From positions 39,204-103,203 of the forward strand of contig NZ_JAEKJT010000002.1 of the NCBI RefSeq assembly GCF_017303055.1: a stretch of DNA of 64,000 nucleotides. The letters run 5' to 3'. The DNA comes from Halomonas litopenaei. Its GTDB lineage: Bacteria; Pseudomonadota; Gammaproteobacteria; Pseudomonadales; Halomonadaceae. The notes beneath the pieces were generated by a model that searched no databases, was not told where the DNA came from, and saw only the letters and a list, made by a program, of their open reading frames with translations. A program made the position numbers and the translations under genes. Below are positions 55,144-64,000 of this stretch, one piece after another (position 1 is the first letter of the stretch; each line of letters opens with the position of its first letter).

Positions 55144-55914
55144 CTACAGCCAGCCGGCGTCGACCCAATAGTTGTGGGCGGTACATGCGGCTGCGGCGTC
55201 AGAGGCCAGGAACACCACCATGGCCGCTATATGGTGCGGCTGGATGCGCACCTTGAGCGCCTGTTCGGCAACGATCTGCGCCTCGTCTTCAGCGCTGTAC
55301 CAGCGGGACTGCCGCTCGGTCTTGACGTTGCCGGGAATGACACAGTTCACTCGAATACCCTCTGCGCCCAGTTCGCTGGCCAGCGCCCTGGTCAGGCCTT
55401 CGATCCCGGCCTTGGCGGTCTCGTAAAGCGCTAGGCCTGGCTGGCCCAGGTGCCAGCTGATGGACCCCAGGTTGACGATCGACCCTCCGCCCCGTCGCGC
55501 CATTCCCGGCGCCACCGCCTGGCTGGCGAAGACCAGATGGCGAAGATTCACCGCCATGCGCTCATCGAAGTAGTCCGGAGTGATATCCGCCAGGCGATGG
55601 CGATCATCGTTGGCCGCATTGTTGACCAGCACATCGATGTCGCCAATCTGGCCAAGGACCCCCTTCAGCGCCTCGGTATCGGTGATATCACAGGCATGAA
55701 AGCTCACTCGCCCAGGGGTCCGCGCGGCCAGACGCTCGACCAGGGCCTCGGACGGGGCTTTGCGGATATCGAGAAAATGCACCTCGGCGCCCTGCTCGGC
55801 GAATGCCGTGACCAGACCTTCGCCAATGCCTGTGCCTCCGCCGCTCACGACCACTCTTTGGCCGGCAAGTCCCGGGTAGTAGGCAATACCGTCTGCTCTT
55901 TGCGTGTTGCTCAT
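55144..55914 (-). CDS. xylB: D-xylose 1-dehydrogenase, SDR family (XylB type)
   Basis: The 256-residue short-chain dehydrogenase oxidises D-xylose (or L-arabinose) to the lactone with NAD+. The nucleotide motif GGGTGIG lies at 25-31, NNA at 98-100, and the catalytic Ser151 or Ser153, Tyr164 and Lys168 in GSISWHLGQPGLALYETAK. The stretches NNAANDDRHRLAD and PGNVKTERQ, and the end YWVDAGWL, match the Caulobacter XylB enzyme closely as I recall it. It is the entry step of the non-phosphorylating pentose route and pairs with the XylD-type dehydratase at 58.6 kb. Transcribed with the sugar porter, and divergent from the ROK regulator. Confidence 0.88.
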   Translation of the reverse strand: MSNTQRADGIAYYPGLAGQRVVVSGGGTGIGEGLVTAFAEQGAEVHFLDIRKAPSEALVERLAARTPGRVSFHACDITDTEALKGVLGQIGDIDVLVNNAANDDRHRLADITPDYFDERMAVNLRHLVFASQAVAPGMARRGGGSIVNLGSISWHLGQPGLALYETAKAGIEGLTRALASELGAEGIRVNCVIPGNVKTERQSRWYSAEDEAQIVAEQALKVRIQPHHIAAMVVFLASDAAAACTAHNYWVDAGWL

Positions 55915-56284
55915 GTTGGTCCTCTGGTGCGGCTCGTCAGAGTGGAGGGCGATGCTGCTGACTCCCTGTCATCCGCCCCTTTGCTGCGCTCTTGCACGCG
56001 TCGTTCCGCCCTGCCCTGCGCGACGACAATGCGTAACGACAATGTGCATGAGCCTTCCGGCGACGTTGTGCGAGCCATTAGTTAATAGAACTTACTTAAA
56101 GCCGAGTCTTGTAGAATCCTCACTGGAGCGCCATTGCACTTATGTCGAACCTATCAGCAAACACTGCTGTATCGCGGCGGCGACGGATCTCATTCCGGGC
56201 GCTGGCCCCGGGCCGGAAACTCCAGTCAAGCACCGCGCCGACTGATACACTGACGCCAACAAAAACTGACGGTTAACAACCCGG
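55915..56284. other. Divergent promoter region, xylB and ROK regulator
   Basis: 370 bases between divergent genes. It contains an AT-rich patch near 56080-56100 (with ttaatagaacttacttaa) that may be a promoter or ROK operator. No gene seen. Confidence 0.45.
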
Positions 56285-57502
56285 ATGCTCGCCATGACGA
56301 CACGCCCCGCTGGAGACCTGGGGTTTCTTAAACAGCACAATCGCGCCTCGCTGCTGGAGCTCTTGCGGCAAACCCCGGGGCTGACCCGTGCCGAACTGGC
56401 ACAACGCTCGAAGCTGACAAAGGTCACCGTGGGGGCGGCGGTGCAGGAATTGCTGGAACACGGATGGCTGTGGGAAGGCGCGCCGATTCGTGGCGGCAGC
56501 GGTAGACCCGGAAAGGCGCTGTCACTGCATCCTGGTCATCATGCGGTGCTGGGGCTGGAAATCGGCGTGCACGGCCTTCACGCGCTGGCCATCGACCTCT
56601 CCGGCGCCATTCTGGCGCAACGACATCAGCGCTTTTCCCCGTCGCAGCCCGATACGACTCTGGACACCCTGGCGGAGATGGTTCGCGAGCTGATCGACGA
56701 CGCCCTTGGCACTCGCCAGCTGCTGGGCGTCGGACTGGCCGTGCCCGGCCCCACCTCGCCGCAACAGCACCGCCTCAGCCTTGCCCCCAACCTGGGCTGG
56801 CGAGATCTACCCCTGCTCGACATGTTGAAGCAACGACTGCCGGGCCTTGCCGGCATCTGGACCATGGACAACGAAGCCAAGGCCGCCGCCTTCGGCGAGC
56901 TGTATCTGGCACGATCATCGACCACTGACGAAACGCCGGCGTCACTGCTCTATGTCAGCGCCGGCACCGGCATCGGCAGTGGTCTGGTGGAAGACGGCTC
57001 TCCGCCCAGGGTGATTCGCGGCGTGCACGGGCTGGCCGGGGAAATTGGACACACGGTATTGGTACCGGATGGCAAGGCCTGCCACTGCGGCAACCGCGGC
57101 TGCGCGGAGACCCTGGTATCGGGTTGGGCGCTGCGCGACCGGCTGGCCATCGACGACCATACCGAGCTTCACCAGGGCATCGACCAGCATCCCGACCAGG
57201 CAACGGTGGCGGACTGCCTTGAGCAGGCCGGCAAGGCCCTCGGCCTGCTGCTGCTGAACCTCCACCACACCTTGAATCCAGGCCGCATCATCATTGGTGG
57301 CTCTCTGGTATCGCTGGGCCCGCGGCTGCTTGATCCCGCCCTCAGGTTCTTCGCCGATCATCAGAAGCATTTACTGCCCCAGGCCTCGACCGTGACGATC
57401 CAGGTTCTGGAAGATAGCCGCTCCATCGCCTCCAGAGGCATGGCAGCCCAGGTGCTGTGCCAGGCGTTGGCCCGTCATTATGATGTGACTGTCTCGGCCT
57501 AG
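56285..57502 (+). CDS. ROK-family transcriptional regulator (XylR/NagC type)
   Basis: The 405-residue regulator has an N-terminal winged helix (LKQHNRASLLELLRQ, ELAQRSKLTKVTVGAAVQEL) and a C-terminal sugar-kinase-like ROK domain. The zinc motif is CHCGNRGCAE, and the phosphate-loop-like AGTGIGSGLV and GLAGEIGH are present. It probably represses the divergent xylB-porter pair and perhaps the dehydratase operon, released by xylose or arabinose. The ATG at 56285 has no strong ribosome-binding site; the ATG at 56294 is an alternative. The downstream neighbour is convergent. Confidence 0.85.
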   Translation: MLAMTTRPAGDLGFLKQHNRASLLELLRQTPGLTRAELAQRSKLTKVTVGAAVQELLEHGWLWEGAPIRGGSGRPGKALSLHPGHHAVLGLEIGVHGLHALAIDLSGAILAQRHQRFSPSQPDTTLDTLAEMVRELIDDALGTRQLLGVGLAVPGPTSPQQHRLSLAPNLGWRDLPLLDMLKQRLPGLAGIWTMDNEAKAAAFGELYLARSSTTDETPASLLYVSAGTGIGSGLVEDGSPPRVIRGVHGLAGEIGHTVLVPDGKACHCGNRGCAETLVSGWALRDRLAIDDHTELHQGIDQHPDQATVADCLEQAGKALGLLLLNLHHTLNPGRIIIGGSLVSLGPRLLDPALRFFADHQKHLLPQASTVTIQVLEDSRSIASRGMAAQVLCQALARHYDVTVSA

Positions 57503-57595
57503 TCCGCCCTAAGGAAACACTGCATAAATGACTGCGCCGCATAAAACAGCAGCCGCGGCGCATAACACAGCAGCAACGGCGCCAGGCAAGGCAGG

Positions 57596-58522
57596 TCACT
57601 CGACAAACGGCTCGGTAACCCGGCGATGGCTCAACATCAAGGCGTCGGCCACCTGTTCCAGCGGCGCCAGATCCATGTCGCTGTCACCGGTTGTCAGCAG
57701 TTCGTGAAAATGCCGGTAGACGCCCAGATACTCCCGCTCAGGGGCATCGACAAGGGTCTCGCCATCGAGGGACAGCCGAGCGCCACCACGGGACAGCACA
57801 AGACGGCCCGCCGTGGTGGCGAAGGTCATTTCCCAGCAAGGGGGATCTTCATGACGAAAATCGAAGTCGGCGCTGACGGCTGTCTCCGTCAAGGTCCGCC
57901 AGTGCAGACGCGCTGCGATGGGCGTCTGGGCGTTGACCGGTATCTCGAGCTCGCCCTGGACCAGCAGCAAAGGGTCCGACACTAGACAGGTGAGTATCGA
58001 CAGCGCGTTGATCCCAGGGTCGAACACCCCCATGCCGCCGGCCTCCCACAGCCACGGCTGGCCCGGGTGCCAGACCCTGACATCCTCGTGCCAGCGGATG
58101 TCCACCCGCTCGATATGCTGCTCGGCTAGCCATTCCCGCGCCCTGGCGATGCCAGGCGCATAACGGGAATGCCAGGCAGCAAACAGCACCTGGCCGCGTG
58201 CTTCAGCCTCCGCCTTCAACTGACGGGTTTCGGCCAGAGTGGCTCCCGGCGGCTTCTCCAGCAGCACCGCCTTACCCGCCGCCAGCGCTTGGCGGGCCAA
58301 CCGATGGCGCAAATGGGCCGGGGTGCAGATGGCGACCGCATCAATGCCCGAATCTGCCTCCAGCATGGCGCCGAGGTCAGCATAGCCAGGGATGCCCTCC
58401 AACCGAGCGTGAGGGTCGGCGCTGGCGACCAGTTCAAGTCCCGGCGTGGCGGCAATCGCCGCCACATGCTGATCCCTGACGATCTTGCCGGCGCCTACCA
58501 CGCCAAGTCGGAAGTGCCCCAT
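57596..58522 (-). CDS. Gfo/Idh/MocA-family aldose 1-dehydrogenase (L-arabinose/D-galactose type)
   Basis: The 308-residue oxidoreductase has an N-terminal Rossmann domain (GVVGAGKIVRDQH), the catalytic-lysine motif EKPP, and a C-terminal substrate domain with HEDVRVWHPGQPWLWEAGG. The overall pattern matches D-galactose 1-dehydrogenase and the Azospirillum L-arabinose 1-dehydrogenase. It would oxidise L-arabinose (or galactose, fucose) to the lactone, complementing XylB. It is the last gene of a three-gene minus-strand operon behind two IlvD/Edd dehydratases. AGGAG precedes the start at 58522. Substrate cannot be fixed from sequence alone. Confidence 0.82.
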   Translation of the reverse strand: MGHFRLGVVGAGKIVRDQHVAAIAATPGLELVASADPHARLEGIPGYADLGAMLEADSGIDAVAICTPAHLRHRLARQALAAGKAVLLEKPPGATLAETRQLKAEAEARGQVLFAAWHSRYAPGIARAREWLAEQHIERVDIRWHEDVRVWHPGQPWLWEAGGMGVFDPGINALSILTCLVSDPLLLVQGELEIPVNAQTPIAARLHWRTLTETAVSADFDFRHEDPPCWEMTFATTAGRLVLSRGGARLSLDGETLVDAPEREYLGVYRHFHELLTTGDSDMDLAPLEQVADALMLSHRRVTEPFVE

Positions 58523-58636
58523 GGCTGACTCCTGCAGCGGAGGCCAATGCCTCCGCGTGGGTGAAAAGCCGCTCAGCATACGCCATGGCAGGCGCGACTC
58601 GCCAGTCAGCTATCACCCTCGCGGGCAACCACACCC

Positions 58637-60439
58637 TCAATGATTGTCCCTGGGCGGACTCTGGCGCGCCACATCTCGATAGGCATCGGCACCGCGCAGG
58701 GTCATGCCACGGTCCAGCGGTTCGATCAGGGTCCGCTGAATTTCCTGCCAGGGGGTCTGGTGACGCGGATAGGGATAGCCACCGTTGGCCTCAAGCTGCT
58801 GGCGTCGTGCGGCCAGCTCCTGCTCATCCACCATCAGCCGGACCTCGCAGCGTGCCAGATCCACCCGCAGGCGATCCCCTGTCTGGACCAGTGCCAGTGG
58901 GCCGCCGGTAGCCGCTTCCGGCGAGGCATTGAGGATCGATGGCGAGCCCGATGTGCCTGACTGTCGCCCGTCACCCAGGCATGGCAGGGAATCGATACCC
59001 TGGCGAATCAAGGCCTCGGGCGGCTGCATATTGACCACCTCGGCGCCGCCAGGATGCCCCACTGGACCGGCGCCGCGCATGATCAGGATGGTGTTGGCAT
59101 CAATCTCGAGCGCTGGGTCATCGATCCGCGCGTGATAATCCTCCGAGCCATCGAAAACCACCACCCGGCCCTCGAAGGCCTCGGGATCGTCGGGATTCTC
59201 GAGAAAGCGACGGCGGAAATCCGGCGAGATGACGCTGGTCTTCATCAGCGCCGAATCAAACAGGTTGCCCTTCAGGTTCAAGAAGCCGGCATGCTGGACC
59301 AGCGGATTATCGAAGCGGCGGATGACCTCCTCGTCCAGCGTTTGCTGGCCGCTGACATTATCGGCTAGGCACTGTCCGTTGATAGTCAGCGCCTCACCGT
59401 GCAGCAGGCCGCGATCCAGCAGCTCGCGCTGAACCGCAGGCACGCCGCCGGCGCGATGGAACTCCTCACCCAGGTACGCCCCTGCCGGCATCACGTTGGC
59501 CAGCAGCGGCACCTGGTGACCAAGACGCTGCCAGTCGTCATTGTCGAGCTCGACACCAGCATGGCGGGCGATGGCATTGACGTGAATTGGCGCGTTGGAT
59601 GAGCCTCCCAGCGCCGAGCACACCACCACGGCATTCTCGAACGCCTGGCGAGTCAGGATATCCAGCGGACGCAGGTCTTCCCAGACCATCTCCACTGCCC
59701 GCTCGCCGGTCTGATAGGCCACCATGGAGCGTTCCTTGTAGGGCCCTGGGATCATCGCCGATCCCGGCAGGCTCATGCCCAGTGCCTCGGCCATGGAGTT
59801 CATGGTAGATGCGGTACCCATGGTGTTGCAGTGCCCCACCGAAGGCGCCGAATCGGTGGCCCGAGCCAGGAACTCGGTGTAGTCGATGTCACCTGCGGCC
59901 AGACGCTTTCTCAACTCCCAGATGATGGTGCCCGATCCCACCCGCTCGTTGCCCCGCCAACCGTTGAGCATGGGGCCGCCGGACAGCACGATAGCGGGAA
60001 TGTTCACGGTGGCTGCGGCCATCAGGCAGGCCGGGGTGGTCTTGTCGCAGCCAGTGGTCAGCACCACCCCGTCCAGCGGGTAGCCATGCAGCACTTCCAC
60101 CAGCCCCAGATAGGCCAAATTGCGGTCCAGGGCAGCGGTGGGCCTGCGCACGTTCTCGTGAATCGGGTGCAGCGGGAATTCGAACGGCACCCCGCCGGCG
60201 GCGCGAATGCCATCCTTGACGCGCTTGACCAGCTCGATGTGGTGGCGGTTGCAGGGGGTAAGATCCGAGCCAGACTGGGCGATCCCGATGATCGGCTTGC
60301 CCGAGGTCAGCTCATCGAGGGTGACCCCATAGTTCATGTAGCGCTCGATGCACAGCGCCGTGGTGCCCGGATGATCAGGGTTGTCGAACCACCAGCGCGA
60401 ACGCAGCTGGTCGGGGGTCAGACGTGGACGATGGGACAT
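58637..60439 (-). CDS. xylD: D-xylonate dehydratase (IlvD/Edd family)
   Basis: This 600-residue Fe-S dehydratase converts D-xylonate to 2-keto-3-deoxy-xylonate. The three cluster Cys are in [20 protein letters not shown] and [11 protein letters not shown]. The segment [23 protein letters not shown] and the end [32 protein letters not shown] are characteristic of the XylD branch rather than dihydroxyacid or arabinonate dehydratases. The start at 60439 has AGGAG upstream; earlier in-frame codons overlap the preceding gene. It lies 73 bases behind the arabinonate dehydratase in the same operon. Confidence 0.9.
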   Translation of the reverse strand: MSHRPRLTPDQLRSRWWFDNPDHPGTTALCIERYMNYGVTLDELTSGKPIIGIAQSGSDLTPCNRHHIELVKRVKDGIRAAGGVPFEFPLHPIHENVRRPTAALDRNLAYLGLVEVLHGYPLDGVVLTTGCDKTTPACLMAAATVNIPAIVLSGGPMLNGWRGNERVGSGTIIWELRKRLAAGDIDYTEFLARATDSAPSVGHCNTMGTASTMNSMAEALGMSLPGSAMIPGPYKERSMVAYQTGERAVEMVWEDLRPLDILTRQAFENAVVVCSALGGSSNAPIHVNAIARHAGVELDNDDWQRLGHQVPLLANVMPAGAYLGEEFHRAGGVPAVQRELLDRGLLHGEALTINGQCLADNVSGQQTLDEEVIRRFDNPLVQHAGFLNLKGNLFDSALMKTSVISPDFRRRFLENPDDPEAFEGRVVVFDGSEDYHARIDDPALEIDANTILIMRGAGPVGHPGGAEVVNMQPPEALIRQGIDSLPCLGDGRQSGTSGSPSILNASPEAATGGPLALVQTGDRLRVDLARCEVRLMVDEQELAARRQQLEANGGYPYPRHQTPWQEIQRTLIEPLDRGMTLRGADAYRDVARQSPPRDNH

Positions 60440-60512
60440 GACAGCAGCTCCTGCCAAGGCCGGTGGCGCACCACCGGCCAAAGATGAATGTGGGCCCTTG
60501 TTGGTGCTTGCC

Positions 60513-62333
60513 TCAGTGGGAGTGACGCGGCACCTCGGCGCCACGGCAGCCCACCAGGAAGTCAAAGTCACAGCCCTCATCGGCCTGCAGCACGTGCTCG
60601 ATATAGAGCTGGCGATAACCGCCGGTTGAGGCGATCTCGCGCGACGCCGCGGTGGGATCGCTGGCCGCCAGCCGGCGGCTGAGCTCTTCCTCGCTGACAT
60701 CCAGGTGCAGACGGCCTTCGTAGGCATCCAGCTCGACCCAGTCACCGTTTTCCACGGCGGCCAGGGGGCCACCGGCAGCGGCTTCCGGCGCCACGTGGAG
60801 CACCACGGTACCGTAGGCGGTGCCGCTCATGCGTGCGTCCGAGATACGCACCATATCAGTAACGCCCTGGGCCAACAGCTTGGAGGGTAGCCCCATGTTG
60901 CCGACTTCCGCCATGCCGTGATAGCCCTTGGGACCGCAGTGCTTCATGACCAGAACACTGCTGGCGTCCACCTCCAGGTCCGGGTCGTTGATGCGCGCCT
61001 TGTAGTCATCGAAATTCTCGAATACCACGGCGCGGCCCCGGTGGCGCATCAGTTCAGGGCTGGCAGCGGAAGGCTTGAGCACCGCGCCCTTGGGCGCCAG
61101 GTTGCCACGCAATACGCACATGCCGCCATCATCGACAAGGGGGTTGTCCAGGGCGCGAATGACCTGATCGTTATACAGAGGCGCATCCTGAACGTTCTCC
61201 CACAGGGTCCTGCCGTTGACCGTCAGTGCCGACTTGTGGGGAAGACGGTCTGCCTCGCCCAGGCGGCGCAGCACGGCGGGCAAGCCACCCGCATAGTAGA
61301 ACTCTTCCATCAGGAAACGGCCCGATGGCTGCAGATCGACAATGGTCGGGGTGCCGCGACCGACTCGGTTCCAGTCATCCAGCGCAAGCTCGACCCCCAT
61401 GCGCCCGGCGATGGCCTTCAAGTGGATCACCGCGTTGGTGGAACCGCCGATGGCCGCATTGGTACGGATGGCGTTCTCGAAGGCCTCCTTGGTCAACACC
61501 TTGGACAGCTTGAGGTCTTCCTTGACCATATCGACGATGCGGTTGCCGGACAGGTGGGCCAACACGTAGCGACGCGAGTCCACCGCCGGGATAGCGGCAT
61601 TGTGAGGCAGCGAAACGCCCAGAGATTCTGCCATGCAGGCCATGGTGGAGGCCGTGCCCATGGTGTTGCAGGTACCAGCCGAACGGGACATGCCCGCCTC
61701 CGCCGCCATGAAGTCGTGCATCGAGATCTTGCCGGCCTTGACCTCTTCCGATAGCTGCCAGACCACGGTACCGGAACCGATATCGCGTCCCTTGTGCTTG
61801 CCGTTGAGCATGGGCCCACCGGTCACCACGATGGCGGGAATATCACAGCTCGCCGCCCCCATCAGCAGCGCAGGCGTGGTCTTGTCACAGCCCGTCAGCA
61901 GCACCACCCCGTCGATGGGGTTGCCGCGAATCGCTTCCTCCACGTCCATGCTCGCCAGGTTACGGGTAAACATGGCCGTCGGGCGCAGGTTCGACTCGCC
62001 ATTGGAGAACACCGGAAACTCCACCGGATAGCCACCCGCTTCCAGCACGCCCTTCTTGACGTGTTCCGCCAGCTTGCGGAAATGCGCATTGCACGGTGTC
62101 AGCTCGGAAAAGGTATTGCAGATCCCGATGATCGGACGGCCATCAAACTCATGATCCGGAATCCCCTGGTTCTTCATCCAGCTGCGATACATGAAGCCGT
62201 TCTTGTCGGCGGTACCGAACCATTGATGGCTACGCAGCGAGACCTTGCTGTCGGAGGAGTCCGAACGGGTCGCCTGGTCGCCAGAGGCGTCGGTACAAGA
62301 GTCGGCAGGGAGATCCTGGTCGCGGTTGGCCAT
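60513..62333 (-). CDS. L-arabinonate dehydratase (IlvD/Edd family)
   Basis: The 606-residue Fe-S dehydratase carries the sugar-acid dehydratase signatures [20 protein letters not shown] and [17 protein letters not shown], plus GCDKTTPA and [12 protein letters not shown] supplying cluster Cys. These features fit L-arabinonate (or D-fuconate/galactonate) dehydratase, giving the 2-keto-3-deoxy acid. The first 30 residues are Asp/Ser-rich and probably disordered. The start at 62333 has GAGGAA upstream; an ATG at 62384 is possible but less likely. It is the first gene of its operon and divergent from the TRAP transporter, with a FadR-type palindrome between. Confidence 0.85.
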   Translation of the reverse strand: MANRDQDLPADSCTDASGDQATRSDSSDSKVSLRSHQWFGTADKNGFMYRSWMKNQGIPDHEFDGRPIIGICNTFSELTPCNAHFRKLAEHVKKGVLEAGGYPVEFPVFSNGESNLRPTAMFTRNLASMDVEEAIRGNPIDGVVLLTGCDKTTPALLMGAASCDIPAIVVTGGPMLNGKHKGRDIGSGTVVWQLSEEVKAGKISMHDFMAAEAGMSRSAGTCNTMGTASTMACMAESLGVSLPHNAAIPAVDSRRYVLAHLSGNRIVDMVKEDLKLSKVLTKEAFENAIRTNAAIGGSTNAVIHLKAIAGRMGVELALDDWNRVGRGTPTIVDLQPSGRFLMEEFYYAGGLPAVLRRLGEADRLPHKSALTVNGRTLWENVQDAPLYNDQVIRALDNPLVDDGGMCVLRGNLAPKGAVLKPSAASPELMRHRGRAVVFENFDDYKARINDPDLEVDASSVLVMKHCGPKGYHGMAEVGNMGLPSKLLAQGVTDMVRISDARMSGTAYGTVVLHVAPEAAAGGPLAAVENGDWVELDAYEGRLHLDVSEEELSRRLAASDPTAASREIASTGGYRQLYIEHVLQADEGCDFDFLVGCRGAEVPRHSH

Positions 62334-62568
62334 GGGTCGGTTCCTCGGGTCAGTCACGGATAGCAATAAGGGTGGTGGTGGCACTGGCGCCTGTTGCCGG
62401 CGAGTTCAGCGCGCACGACGACGGCTTCAACGGCTACGGCTCTGTCCGCAAAGCGCCTGTCGAAACAACAAGGGCGGTGACGAGACGAACGCTGTGCCGA
62501 GCCAAGGCGGCGTCGAGATAGACGACACCTTACGGAGCAGGGACGTCAAAGTACACACATACAAAAGT

Positions 62569-62582
62569 CTATGTTGAACATT
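62569..62582. promoter_or_regulatory. FadR-type operator-like palindrome
   Basis: The sequence ctatgttgaacatt contains ATGTT-G-AACAT, a perfect 11-base palindrome with the GT-N3-AC core. It matches 13 of 14 bases of the site before the FadR-type regulator (38380-38393). It lies 67 bases before the TRAP binding-protein gene and 236 bases before the divergent dehydratase operon. Confidence 0.6.
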
Positions 62583-62648
62583 TAAAGAGGGCGAGCAAGA
62601 ATTGCCGCCACACCAATAACGATCACGCTCTCATCAGGGAGATCGACC

Positions 62649-63683
62649 ATGTCAGCACCCCTCACGCTTTCTCGTCTGGCCGCCGCCGTCGGCGTCGCGA
62701 CCCTCGCCATCGGCGCCGCGAGCACCGCTCAGGCGGCAGAATACGAGTGGACCTTCCAGGCGTCGGAGACCGCCGGCGAGCCCAGCTTCAAGATCAAGCA
62801 GGAGTGGGCAGAACGCATTCAGACCATGACCGATGGACGCGTCGCCATCGAGGTACTGCCGATCAACGCGGTGGTCGGCCCGACCGAGACCCTGCAAGCG
62901 GTCAGCTCCGGTATTCTTCAAGGCCACATGACCGATCCCAGCTACTTCTCGGGCCAGAACCCTGCTTTCGGCATGATCGGTAACCTGGTAGGCGCCTGGA
63001 ACGACTCCTACGACTTTCTCGAGTTCATGCATAACGCTGGTGGCGAAGAGCTCTACAACGAGCTGGTCGAACCCTATGGCGCCCACCTGATCAGCGCGGC
63101 CACCTTTACCCTGGAGTCGATTCCCTCCACCGTGCCGATCGAGACCCTCGAGGATTTCCAGGGCCTCAAGATTCGCGCGCCCCAGGGCATGGTCTACAAC
63201 ATTTTCGAGCGCGTCGGCGCGACCCCGGTGAACCTGCCGGGCTCCGAGGTGTACACCGGCCTGGAGAAAGGCGTCATCGACGCGGCTGACTCCACCGTGC
63301 TGTCGAACAACGACGCCCAGGGCCTGCACGCCTTTGCCCCCTACCCGCTGTATCCCGGCTTCCACTCCATGCCGATGATTGCGGTATCACTGAACAAGGA
63401 CATCTGGGACGGCCTGCCGGACGATCTCAAGACCACCCTGGAAACCGCCTTCGACGCCATGTCCTATGACCTGATCGCACGGCTCAAGGCCCAGGACATC
63501 GAGACCCTGGCACGTCTTCAGGCCGACCCCGAGGTGCACCCCTTCGACCTGCCGGATAGCGAGCGCAAGGCGTTCCGTCAGGCTGCCGAACAGGAATGGC
63601 AGGAGTGGTCAGGCAAGAACGAGATGACCCAGAAGATCTACGACTCGGTCACCGCCTTCCTGACCGCCCGCGGCCAGCTGTAA
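62649..63683 (+). CDS. TRAP transporter substrate-binding protein, DctP family
   Basis: This 344-residue periplasmic protein has a cleavable signal (AIGAASTAQAA). The DctP/TAXI-type body includes LEDFQGLKIRAPQG, with the conserved Arg that anchors the ligand carboxylate, and GSEVYTGLEKGVIDAAD. TRAP systems import organic acids using a sodium gradient. Next to sugar-acid dehydratases, a sugar acid such as xylonate or arabinonate is the likely ligand. A GGGAG site precedes the ATG. The small membrane subunit gene follows. Confidence 0.9.
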   Translation: MSAPLTLSRLAAAVGVATLAIGAASTAQAAEYEWTFQASETAGEPSFKIKQEWAERIQTMTDGRVAIEVLPINAVVGPTETLQAVSSGILQGHMTDPSYFSGQNPAFGMIGNLVGAWNDSYDFLEFMHNAGGEELYNELVEPYGAHLISAATFTLESIPSTVPIETLEDFQGLKIRAPQGMVYNIFERVGATPVNLPGSEVYTGLEKGVIDAADSTVLSNNDAQGLHAFAPYPLYPGFHSMPMIAVSLNKDIWDGLPDDLKTTLETAFDAMSYDLIARLKAQDIETLARLQADPEVHPFDLPDSERKAFRQAAEQEWQEWSGKNEMTQKIYDSVTAFLTARGQL

Positions 63684-63806
63684 ACGGCGAGCCCTGGCAC
63701 AACGCCAGGACCTCACCTCCACCCACCCTTGCGGCGGTGCCACGGCACCGCCCCCTCATTTCCGGATCGTGCCCTGGTGCGATCCTCAAGCCGTCGAGGA
63801 AGTCCC

Positions 63807-64000
63807 ATGACAGACCTGCCGGGACAGGACGCCGACAAGGCGCCCGAACGCGCACCCGACGTGGTGCGCAGCCGCTTTGACCAGGGCGTGGTCAAGGTCG
63901 CTCAGCTGGCCGCTTGGCTGGTGTTCATCGCCATGGCCATCAGCGTGTATGAAGTCATCATGCGCTATGGCTTCGGCTCGCCCACCTCCTGGGTGCACGA
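63807..64000 (+). CDS. TRAP transporter small permease subunit (DctQ), 5' end
   Basis: The gene runs off the window after 64 codons. GAGGAA precedes the ATG at 63807. After a charged N terminus of about 30 residues a first membrane span begins (VAQLAAWLVFIAMAISVYEVIMR), followed by YGFGSPTSW, which is typical of DctQ small subunits. Position directly behind the DctP gene supports the call. The large DctM subunit presumably follows outside the window. Confidence 0.85.
   Translation, partial: MTDLPGQDADKAPERAPDVVRSRFDQGVVKVAQLAAWLVFIAMAISVYEVIMRYGFGSPTSWVH

Noticed and set aside
57536..57563. Inverted repeat gcgccgc/gcggcgc between convergent genes as a terminator
   Set aside because: Long 14-base loop and no T-run on either strand; too weak to call.

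Overview
The window is high-GC, densely packed proteobacterial DNA. Betaine, carnitine and osmolyte genes, a BCCT carrier, a TRAP transporter and giant acidic repeat proteins together suggest a halophilic gammaproteobacterium of the Halomonas type. This is inferred from gene content; no rRNA or tRNA gene is present to test it.

Region 1 (1-4.3 kb) holds the 3' part of a carnitine operon: cdhC (partial), cdhA, cdhB, a HocS-like esterase and a BCCT carrier, converting carnitine to glycine betaine. Region 2 (4.4-6.6 kb) has an exported His/Gly/Glu-repeat protein divergent from a PiuC/YbiX hydroxylase, with a Fur-box-like sequence between them. Region 3 (6.6-11.7 kb) contains three paralogous GATase1/AraC regulators and a gamma-butyrobetaine dioxygenase. 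Two pairs of direct repeats spaced exactly 21 bp look like operators. Region 4 (11.8-21.6 kb) is a ten-gene, same-strand run: TmpA-like and TmpB-like oxygenases, a TPP decarboxylase, an aldolase-family protein, an AruH-like aminotransferase, a betaine-type binding protein and a complete polar amino acid ABC importer. It looks like a catabolic route for a quaternary-ammonium or phosphonate amino compound whose identity is not obvious.

Region 5 (22.4-38.3 kb) encodes a 3294-residue LEPR-XLL/DUF4347/VCBS surface protein, directly followed by a TolC-like lipoprotein, two HlyD-type adaptors and a membrane protein that joins an M50 site-2 protease to an adaptor domain. No ABC ATPase is present, so this looks like a dedicated but poorly characterised export system, and it is my best candidate for something new. 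Region 6 (38.4-43.3 kb) has a FadR-type regulator and a three-gene, translationally overlapping lipid cassette (CDP-alcohol phosphatidyltransferase, hydrolase-methyltransferase, PAP2-dual-specificity phosphatase). Region 7 (43.3-52.7 kb, minus strand) is a second giant protein of 3132 residues with a FecR/LapA-like N terminus and a type I secretion-like C terminus.

Region 8 (53.6-64 kb) is an oxidative pentose catabolism locus: sugar MFS porter, XylB-type dehydrogenase, ROK regulator, Gfo/Idh sugar dehydrogenase, xylonate and arabinonate dehydratases, and the start of a TRAP transporter. A palindrome ahead of the TRAP/dehydratase divergent promoters matches one ahead of the FadR-type regulator 24 kb away, suggesting they share control.
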